Assembly: GCA_005406025.1 (NCBI GenBank)
Contig: BGZK01000711.1
Coordinates: 124,001 to 188,000, forward strand
Length of the DNA: 64,000 bases
Source: Eumeta japonica
Lineage: Eukaryota > Arthropoda > Insecta > Lepidoptera > Psychidae
Direction: 5' to 3'
This document shows positions 45,801-54,500 of the stretch, one piece after another. Numbering within the stretch: the first letter of the stretch is position 1; each line of letters begins with the position of its first letter. The position numbers were made by a program, and so were the translations under genes. The notes under the pieces were generated by a model. It had not been told where the DNA came from. It saw nothing but the letters and a program-made list of their open reading frames with translations, and searched no databases.

Positions 45801-48800
45801 AGTTTCTTGCTATTATTTTTAGTCCAGTTTTTGTTCTTAGAACATCCTTTAAAACATCTTTTTCGATCAGAATTAAGATCACTATTTTCGATCTCGTCAT
45901 CCACTAGCAAAGGGCTTGCAATCGGTAATGGAAGATCTGTTGTACTTTTCATTAATATAGGCTCTATCACACTTATTGGTCCAAAATTAATATCAACAGC
46001 TTCGTCATTAGATGCTAACATACTAAGCGAGTGAACTTAATATGTTACCGCCATTACATTGTCATGGCATTCGGAAAGTTTATGTACACCCGCCTCGCCG
46101 CTTACGTTGACATTGTCTGGTATTATAACAGGCAAGTTGTTAATGTCGAAGTTTTCCAAGTTATCCTTGGTGGTGACATTTACATTTTCCTTTTTCGGTG
46201 GTATTTTTATTCCTAGTTGTTTTCATAGGTCAATAACATCATCATTACCGATTTCGTAGTCCATGGCGCATTGATATCTGCAAATTTAAAATCTTGTATT
46301 ATCAAACCGTTATATAAAACACCGCGTAAATAAAATAACATTTTTATCTTAGTTTTTATAATAATATACATGATATTTAGGCTTAACTATGCTTAAAAAT
46401 CAAATATCAAGATTCTTTCTCTTAAATAAGCACATAATATTATTTATATGAATTATATTTACCTTGATTTACGATGTATTTCTTCGGAGCAAAAGTCACC
46501 GCCTGTTACGAGAGTAAACTCACGCGCTGTTTTCGTGACGATTCTCACGGCACGTACACGTACAAATACGCTATGTTTTTGTTTTCAAAATAAAACGCTT
46601 CCATTGGCTGAATCCCATTTTCTGATCGATCTAGAGGTGCGTCTTTCGATTCTCTATCGAATGACATGCAAAAGTCAAAATGGCAGTTTTCGGACTTCCG
46701 TGGTGTTAGAACTAAGCGAAGAAAAGAACCCTGCTTGCTATTATGATTAGTGTCTCACGAATCACGACAAACGCGTTTGGCTATTCATAACGGTATAAAA
46801 GTTGGATATGGCAGAAGAGAAATGGAAATACAACCAATGTAGTTGAGATGCGATCTCTGAATAAAATAAATAGTAAAGGTGGAGTGTCTTTAAAAGATAG
46901 ATGAGGGATCAGTGATCCAGAGAAAGGTGTGGTTTGAAATATGTAGTACCTAGAGCATAAAAAGGTATGTTGTGATGGTGTGGCCATTTGTAAAGGATGA
47001 ATAAAAGTAAACTGACAAATCTATAGAGCGAATGTATCCAATCGAAGCGTCGGCAAAGGTCGCTCTAGAAAATCATATATAGACCAAATTGGTGGCATAT
47101 TAAAAAAGGGTCAAATTTTGAGTCCCCGAAACCAACGAGACTGCATGAAAAAGATTGATTGATATCAGTGAAGAGATACGCAAATGTTGTACTATGCGAA
47201 AACCTGTAGTCTCTGCCTATCGTCCTGGGAAATGACGTCAGTTTATAAAGTTCTAAATGATGAATTTTTATGCTGTTCATAAGAAAAGTTGGTAGTTCAA
47301 TTTCTTCATCTATCCTTGCTCAAGATAAGTAATAAAAATTATTAGATTAGAATTAGTGTCCATAACTCAATATGGAGAGCATATTGGTGGTCATACTAAG
47401 GTTTGGTCACTGTCGACAGCATCGATAATTAATCAATGGATTTCACCCTGACGCAATTATTGATATCTATTTCAAGGCCTTTGTGCTTCAAAAAGCATAA
47501 GAAGTTTTCGGTTAGGATAACAATTGTTAAGCTTAGTCATCGTTTACAGTATGGGCTGAGAACATTTTGCAATAATAATCTTAATTAACCAATTTGAAAT
47601 CGACCAGCATGATAAAATATGATCCACACTACCTCTTCACTGGGACGAGACATGGAATGCAGTAAGATGCTTCTAAACTGCTACACAGCATGTATTCTCA
47701 TATATATCTTTGATCTATAGTTTGTTATTATCGTATTATTTAGCAGTGGTGGCTAAGTTGTCAAGAACATTGCCTTTAAGTATCAGGTGTGAATTCGAAT
47801 GGAACAATGCAACTGCACAATGCAGCCAAGAAAGTAACCCGACATTTTTTTCAAAATTTAGGCTGCATACAAACATTAATCTATTTTTGAGATGTTTGCT
47901 ATTCATTATACAGATATTGAAAGGGACAAACAAAGTAACAGCATGCGAGATTTCAATGTTCAATGAAAAAACATAAATGAATGAAGGAAAAAAGAATGTT
48001 GAATGCAATTTATTTATTCGTCTGCTCAAATGTTTAGGATTTGAGCAGAATTATTTTTTAAATCCATTCATTCGCTCCCTGCCATGGAGAACATACTAAA
48101 TAATCAGTCCCAGACATTGCCACTATATCAGTGACATGTTGTTAACAACTCCTAACCTGCATTAGCCCTGCACGAAAGACCTATGGTTTAAACCCCCTTA
48201 ATTTGCAGTAATATAAATATGGGAGGTATGCCTCAGCATTGAGCTGAGAAAGTTCTAGTACAATTATTTATAAATTATGATTAGCTTCAATGCCAAAAAC
48301 ATTTAATTATTTTATTATTATTGCATATAAAAACAATTTATAATCTGAATATTAAAGCAAGATTGCAATAAGTTTGTTTGAATTATTGAAATCATGTTTG
48401 TACTGTGTATTTTATTGTCATGTGCAGCATCCAGTATTATTCCAAGGGAAGACAACCTTTGACCATGCATCTAAGGCTGACTTGGACACAACGTTGGATT
48501 TCTTGGAAAAGTTTTTGAATAACAGCACTTGGGTGGCCGGAGATAACTATACTATTGCCGATACTAGCATTTACGCAACTGTTTCCAGCATAATCGTAAG
48601 TATATAGGTCTTTTAAAAATTAATTAAAACATTTTGAAGTGAACATTAAATTGTGTTTAGAAGGCAACCAAATAGGGTAAGTGTGGGTATTACCGCGGCT
48701 AGATGTGAACGTCTAACTTTAAAAGCATATTTCAAAGATTCACTATAAAATATCGTCTTAATTTTTTTTTTCTTGTCGATAATCAACTTATTTTAAACTT

Positions 48801-50779
48801 TGAAAAAAATTAAGAGTATGATTTTATGTTGAATTCATTAAATAATTAACATTTGAAAAGAAATTATAAGTGCTAGTATTACCGTGGACCTTAAAATGAC
48901 TTGTGACAATTACCGCGCTACAATTACCGTGGACGTTACAATTACCGTGTGACAATTACCGCGGAATCTGATGGAAAAATTAATAGAATAAATTATAAGG
49001 ACAAACGTTTAGTAAAACAACAGTTTTTATAAAAAATTAACTTTAATAAGGCACAGCATGTTTCAATTTTGGTATATTGACTAATACAATTAAAACTATT
49101 AGATACATAAAATATTTAATTCAGTCAATATCATTATTTTTCATTTCTGCTTCTTTTGAAGTTCAGCGATTTGTCTTTTCAATTCAGCTGCTTCTTTTTT
49201 CAATAATGATTCTTCTTTTATTTTGTTTTAATTTCAATTTCTTTTATTTTTGTTCTTGTTTTATGATTTTTGTTTCTCTTTCTCGAGTTTTATTTGCTCC
49301 TTTCTAAGTATTTCTTCTTCTTTCGAACACGCTTTTTCTTTTTCTTATAATCTCTTGTTTTCAATTTTAATTTTTCTTCTTAAACTATTGCTTCTTTCTT
49401 TGACTGTATTTCGTTTTCTTTGGCTTTTAATCGATTGCCATTGAGTGCTGGTCAGCACAGATGGAATTTTCATCGAATTAATTGCACGTTTTTATTTTGT
49501 TGAAAGATCACACCTTGGCCAATGTAACAGTTTTGAAATGGATCAGAGAATTTTTCAACTTCTAGGTCACAATTATTAGAGACATCTTCAAGTGGAAGAA
49601 TTTTTCCCTGTCAAAATTTTCAGAAGTTGAAAGAGAAATCGATTAAACTTTCCAAAAGCTAATCCTTCAATATTCTTTGTATTTTCTTGTCGTTTCTAAA
49701 TTACTTATTGTTTCACTAGATGAACTTTTAATCTATTGAAAACTTTTTAAAGTCAATAGGTAGCATTAACATCCAAGGGACATAGTCCACATGCCTTGAA
49801 TCCATGTTCCATGATTAAGTACGAAAACCGCGGTAATACTGACATGCAGCAAAGTCCGTGACAATTACCGCGGCAGTAAATTAAAAGTGATAATCAATTA
49901 AAATTCAATATTTGTTAGGATTTTAAGCATTAAAAGTATAATCTTACTCTGAGATGTAATAAATATAGATCTTAAAGCATTAATTCATAGAAAAATACAT
50001 TTTAATCGAACCTACAATTGCACACTAACTGCAAAAAAACGATGACATTTTCTTTTCAAACGATCAATCAGTTTTCAATCATTTATAACAAACTAAATAA
50101 TTAAATTTCATACCGGGGTCGTTTCTTAATTACATTTTAGAATCAATATATTTATTGCTGAATTTTTTTGAAATTACAAACAATTGTGTGTAATTAGTTT
50201 GTAATGTAATGAAAAAAATCCGCGGTAATACTCGCACCCGCGGTAATACCCACACTTACCCTACCAAACTTTGTTAATTTACAAAAAAAAAAAATTGAAA
50301 GTAGTGTTGCATAGGTGTGGAAGTGAGAGACGAAACTCAAACTGCATATGAAATTTACGGCGCGGCAGAACGGGCTCTTACACATACTTCTGTGAAAAAG
50401 AGATATATGGAAATATAGAATATATTTCCATATATTATTTTATATTATTTATTATTTACAATTTCCATATATTATTTCCAGTATGGAAATATAGAATATA
50501 TTTCCATACAAATAAAGATATGGAATAAAGTGGGGAAATTAGATACCGATACTCAATACTAGTGCAGTTTATAATATATGTTTGAAATCCTATTTTCCCA
50601 AAAGATCTTTTATTTTAATTTCGTACATTATTTTGTAGGCACTTGGTTGGGATATGTCCATGTTTCCAAACATAAAACGTTGGCTCACAGAATGTACTTC
50701 TTTACCTGGCCATGCTGAAAATGAAGACGGAGCTAAAGCTTACGGCGAAGCAGTGAGAAAGAACCTGTCTCACCAATAA
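42896..50779 (+). CDS. GstD: delta-class glutathione S-transferase, copy 2 (3 exons, enlarged introns)
   Basis: Exons are 42896-43237, 48428-48595 and 50639-50779: again 342, 168 and 141 nt, phase 0, GT-AG, 216 residues. It begins MRVKLYHFPLSTPSRGALLA, with the catalytic Ser at position 11, then [40 protein letters not shown] and VAGDNYTIADTSIYATVSSI, and ends EAVRKNLSHQ. It is a tandem duplicate of copy 1, and all exon borders are conserved. Differences are mostly conservative (Lys-Tyr-Ala to Arg-Tyr-Gly, KTTIDKA to KTTFDHA). Introns have grown to 5,190 bp and 2,043 bp by insertion of an RTE-type LINE, a DDE-like transposon, retroposon debris and a TA-flanked element, yet the splice sites are intact. 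The stop sits inside CAATAAAAG, an overlapping polyadenylation signal. Confidence 0.96.
43400..43846 (+). pseudogene. RTE-type LINE reverse transcriptase fragment, left part
   Basis: Broken frames read VSQGCIISLWLFNLFMDDCL, an MNESSVNF stretch, APSTGELQAMITKMNDFVK and KINVSKMKIMVFKRS, then FVYLGNLFTNN near 43835. These are RTE-clade RT motifs, with the catalytic box mutated. The next part of such a protein appears only at 46765, so the copy seems split by the intervening DNA. It lies in intron 1 of GST copy 2, sense to the gene. Confidence 0.7.
44500..46264 (-). pseudogene. uncharacterised DDE-like transposase of an insect DNA transposon, broken
   Basis: The minus-strand start MDYEIGNDDVIDL at 46264 is followed at once by a TGA. 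Readable blocks follow in several frames: NFDINNLPVIIPDNVNVSGE, MLASNDEAVDINFGPISVIE (46021), KKPELIHKVLKGHSKKDEIT and SFPKIPSHYCRATASRKYLK (45470-45370), LSLFNLKRDQCDIRCAF (45250), then NFVLCCKLVLCVIT and a C-terminus YESICPGRVVKRSYSHRFEG (44600). I recognise the SHYCRA...YL, DQCD and Y-S-I-R-P-G-like blocks from a recurrent family of uncharacterised insect proteins that behaves like a transposase, but I cannot name the superfamily. It is non-functional here. Confidence 0.6.
46765..47260 (+). pseudogene. RTE-type LINE C-terminal fragment, right part
   Basis: Broken frames read RLAIHNGIKV, GVSLKDR, VRERCGLK, RGML-WCGHLERMN-like and ADQIGGILKKGQIL, up to about 47260. This is the C-terminal tail usually found after the segment that ends at 43846. 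Both pieces are in the same orientation and nearly consecutive in the protein (about 36 residues missing between them). Confidence 0.68.
47740..48260 (+). repeat. tRNA-like SINE or retroposon tail in GST2 intron 1
   Basis: 47745-47800 has A-box and B-box-like words (GTGGCTAAGTTGTC and GTGTGAATTCGAATGG) spaced as in a tRNA-derived head. 48140-48260 has the common lepidopteran tail wording CCTAACCTGCATTAGCCCTG, GGTTTAAACCCCCTTAATTT and GGGAGGTATGCCTCAGCATT. It may be one element or two adjacent ones. Confidence 0.45.
48673..50263. mobile_element. TA-flanked DNA transposon with 26-bp TIRs and TTACCGCGG repeats
   Basis: TA at 48673-48674 is followed by GGGTAAGTGTGGGTATTACC. The exact inverted copy ends at 50261, followed by TA. 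The perfect repeats are 26 bp including the TA. Ten copies of ATTACCGYGG or its complement occur, all in the outer parts: 48689, 48878, 48909, 48923, 48941, 48955, 49828, 49864, 50220 and 50238. The middle carries a minus-strand coiled-coil tail of a transposase. The TA target and coiled-coil tail suggest a pogo/Tigger-type Tc1-mariner relative, deleted internally. It sits in intron 2 of GST copy 2. Confidence 0.88.
49141..49620 (-). pseudogene. C-terminal coiled-coil remnant, probably pogo-like transposase
   Basis: The minus strand ends in KEAAELKRQIAELQKKQK and TGA at 49141. It is preceded by Lys/Glu-rich broken frames (KAKENEIQSKKEAIV, LKLKTRDYKKKKKRVRKK) and, near 49500-49600, text like FDREKFFHLKMSLIIV and LIHFKTVTLAKV. 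Pogo-type transposases end in such helices. No DDE residues are visible. Confidence 0.5.
50405..50509. repeat. twice-repeated palindrome in GST2 intron 2
   Basis: TATGGAAATATAGAATATAT followed by TTCCATA occurs at about 50406-50432 and 50482-50508, each nearly self-complementary. It lies 130-235 bp before exon 3. Function unknown; probably a slipped or MITE-derived sequence. Confidence 0.75.
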
Positions 50780-50968
50780 AAGATAAAATGAATATTTTAA
50801 AGTATATTATATTTATATATCTTTAAACGTCCTTTAATTTTTTTTTACATACATAAATGAATTATGTACAAACATAACTTTTAATATTATTATGGTTATA
50901 ATTTGACATAAACTTAAAATTTGAAAAAGTATATTAGTTTTATGTAAATATCTTGACATGCATTAATA

Positions 50969-51592
50969 TCATTTATAAAATTTGTACACAAGCTGGTGTT
51001 CATTTCGCACCCTCCTTCCGATAACCAAGTTTGATCTATATCCAAGTTTAAACATTATATTGACAACTTCACCTGGAATGTTTTCTTTTATAAGCAACAA
51101 GTAAAATACACCATCATCGGCGAGCATCTTTGGTATCTCATGTAACAGTCTGTCTGTTACTTCCCTGCCTTTCGCCCCTCCAGCCCAACTAGCTGATATG
51201 TCTTTAACTCCACATTCGCTACTCTCTGTCACCACATATGGTGGATTGAATATTATCACATCAAATTTGTTATTGACGAAACTCATACCCAAATCCATAT
51301 TTACACTATCTAAAGGCACTCCATTATGACTTGCCGTATGGTGAGTCATGAGACAAGCTTTAAAATTTATATCCGTGCTTAAACAGAAACAATTTTGAAA
51401 TGCCATACCGAATGCAGTAACTATAATACCACTTCCTGATCCTATTTCTAAACATATTGCAGGATTTTTAGTTTTTAAATAAGACAAATCTTGTTCTAGA
51501 GCATCAATGAGTAGAAAGCTATCTTCTGCTGGTTCATATACATATTTAAACTCTACTTTGTCTATATGATTTTGATAAGGGGTTTCCATCAT
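50969..51592 (-). CDS. N6AMT1: N6AMT1/HEMK2 class I methyltransferase
   Basis: A single exon of 207 codons. It has the family's YEPAEDSFLLIDALE at residues 19-33, the S-adenosylmethionine loop EIGSGSGIIVTAF (49-61), the acidic ribose contact STDIN (72-76) and the substrate-side NPPYV motif (116-120), with the C-terminal VRNEHQLVYKF. The length matches family members (about 214 residues in human). Known role: with TRMT112 it methylates the glutamine of the GGQ motif of release factor eRF1, and lysine 12 of histone H4. The start is the first of two ATGs (MMETPY). It begins 5 nt after the Snapin stop codon in the same exon, so it is probably translated from a dicistronic mRNA. Its stop is 189 bp from the convergent stop of GST copy 2. 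Confidence 0.97.
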   Translation of the reverse strand: MMETPYQNHIDKVEFKYVYEPAEDSFLLIDALEQDLSYLKTKNPAICLEIGSGSGIIVTAFGMAFQNCFCLSTDINFKACLMTHHTASHNGVPLDSVNMDLGMSFVNNKFDVIIFNPPYVVTESSECGVKDISASWAGGAKGREVTDRLLHEIPKMLADDGVFYLLLIKENIPGEVVNIMFKLGYRSNLVIGRRVRNEHQLVYKFYK

Positions 51593-51597
51593 AACAT

Positions 51598-54500
51598 TTA
51601 CGACTTATCCAAAGATATACCGCTAGGCCCTTGTTCTGGTTCAATCTTGTCAGAGCCAGTCAAGATGGCTGTTCGAACTCCTTTTTCAAGACCCACAGAC
51701 CGCCGCAAATCGTTTAATCTGTCCTGAAAAATAGATGAGAATATAAAAATTATTTCACCATAAATCAAAGTACACATTTTATTATTAAGTACAAATTCGA
51801 TTTCCTTCTATTATGGACCTACCAGTAGTTATTTCTCTAGGGTTATTGCTGTTTTGGCTATTGGCTAGTGTACCGGCTAATATTTACGCTGACTTTATGG
51901 TACTTAAAGCATTTCAATAGAATTTTTTTTTCATAAATGAATTAAACAGAAACACATTTATAACAATTCAGAAATGCACCAATACTATCCTTGTTTATAA
52001 TCTTTTTTATTCCTAGTCACAAAGAAATGTGTTTAATCATAACTATAAAAATTTATTTCATCTCTCAATCGAATTATTCGGTGACTGGTGTAAAGTAACT
52101 GGTGAGTTGGCAGTCACACTCAATTGACTATTGAAAATTTAAGTCCAAGAAGTAATTAATTTTATACAAAGTGGTAAAAAAACCAAAAGCACGCACCTGT
52201 GATGCTTGTAATATATTCAAGACCACTGTTATTTTGTGTTTGCAAGCAATGAGTTTCTTTACATAGAGCTCCAAATCAGGCTGAGCGTTCAATGCTTCAC
52301 GCACTTTCATTAACTCTTCATTCAGTGATTCTATTTGCTGCCTCAACTCCAGTTGTGAAATTCTAAAACGATAAATTATCATCCAGTTTAAATCACCAAT
52401 GGTCAATCATTCAGCATATGTCACCATTTTGGTATCTATAAATCACTAAATACGTATTATACAGAGGGGTATAAATAATAACTCTTACAATGGTCTATGC
52501 TAGCTAATTGATAGTTGTGTGTATGAAGTTTCTAATCTATTCATTGTAATATACACAATTATTAGTTACTAGTAGTAGCAGTGCTACAACCATGGTTTGA
52601 CATGTGGACCTGATGAATGGTTTCACGTGTGGACAACGATGGATGACAACCTTTATAAGTTGTCAATCCACCTAATGGAGAGCTGAATCAAATTCAAAAA
52701 TATATGTATTTCATAGGTCATTGTATAATACTTTAAATATATACTTTCAGAAGATATGTGTTCTTCAAGTAGACAAACTACTTGAGAAATGAGAAACTAC
52801 AAACTTGAGGCTATACTAAGGGGGTTTTGAAAATCTGCATGATAATCTGTGGATTTTTAAAAACTGATAATGTAGATAGTTTAAAACCTCTTACAGTAAT
52901 GCTTTTATTAAATTTTTCTTTGTATATTGACTTGTTAATTTATTCTTTGATGCAAAAAAATTATTTGATATTAATATTTTTTCAAATTAAATTAAAATTT
53001 CTCAGTTAAATAATCTTATTTTTTAATGAATACATTAATTTTTCATTAAATTTTCTCAGTTAAATAATCTTATTTTTTAATGAATACATTAATTTTTCAT
53101 TAAATTTTACAAATATTCTTATTTGTGAAATTTTATGAAAAACTAATCTAACAAAAATTTTAATTTGACTTTTTAAGATTTGTGTAGTCAATCGAAATCT
53201 ATATTAATAACTTTAAGGTGTACAACTTAATAGATTCCAATTTTAGTTGATCCAATAATAGAGAATAGACAACAATATGATAAGTTATTTAAAATATATT
53301 GGTTAAGGAAAATTATTTGTATTTAGACAATATTGGTTTTAATAGAATATTTGCCACACTATTTATTTAGAATAGTGATGTGTGTTGTGTGCAATAGCCA
53401 TTCTAACATCCTTGAATGCTCTATTGTGTGAAGTGTTAATTTGCAAAAATCCATAATTCTAATTATGGATTTGCATGCCGCATCTTGCAGGCAAGTGTCC
53501 TTGAATAACACTACTTGGAAGGAATGACTAAAACTTAATATATATAATAAAAACCGACCAAAAACTTGTCGGACCATTCTCAGTATAGGATTCCAAAGCC
53601 ATCATTACAAGGGAATGCACCATAGGTGAAAAAACTACATTCTTACACTTTTTTCCATGTTTCCTGCACAGTAAAAAACAAGTAGGTATGTCGCCTATTA
53701 CTCTTAAATTAATGAAAACTAAAATGTACCAGCAAAAGAGTATTTTCATGGCACTTATGTTTTTTTATTGAAAAACACAGTTATACAGCAATAAACCAAA
53801 AACGGTACATCTGATCACGTTTAAAAAAATTTTCCTTAAAAGTATTAATTGCTACTTTTGTAATTTTTTTCCTTCTTTTTAGATATATGGTATAAAAAAT
53901 AAAAGGGGGAGCATAATTTATGTTATTTTAATTGTAGATCTGTTATTGACTAAAATTTTTGAAATATTCTATCACCAATTTATATCCAAAACGCCCAAAA
54001 GGTCTACATAATAAAATTTTTACAGCCACAATTAACAGACAGGAAAGCATATCTACCTATTACCATATATTCAAAATAACATAATTGGTAATTGTTGTTG
54101 AAAATATCAATTTTATTTTGTCTACATTCCATTAAAGCTGTTAGCTATAACTATAGTAATGTTGTGAAATACTGAAAATTATTTTTTCTGCTCGCTACAT
54201 TGATCTGGTACAATGCTTGAAAATCCATAGTAAACAGGTGGTCAGGACAGATTGTCATAAATAAAGTGACTGCTGGTAGATGCATGTAGTTGTAACATGC
54301 AAATAACCTGGGCATATCCTGTAGTCCCATAGATACGTGCCCCTAAATGATAAATAAGTATAAATCATAAAAAATCATGGCATTGGTATCACTTCATAGC
54401 ACTGGTTTACCATTTTTATTACTCGCGCCATCTATTAATTTTGTTGGAACTAACTTGGTGTGGTGATGCAGCAGTGCCAATTAACTACACGTAGTACTAC

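Noticed and set aside
48673..50263. Operator array or silencer explaining the TTACCGCGG motifs
   Set aside because: All copies fall within the exact borders of a TIR-flanked element, and two are part of the TIRs, so they are better explained as transposon end repeats.
53359..53749. Two minus-strand frames (72 and 73 codons) suggesting a short gene in Snapin intron 1
   Set aside because: No start context, splice sites or recognised family. The region is intronic repeat debris.
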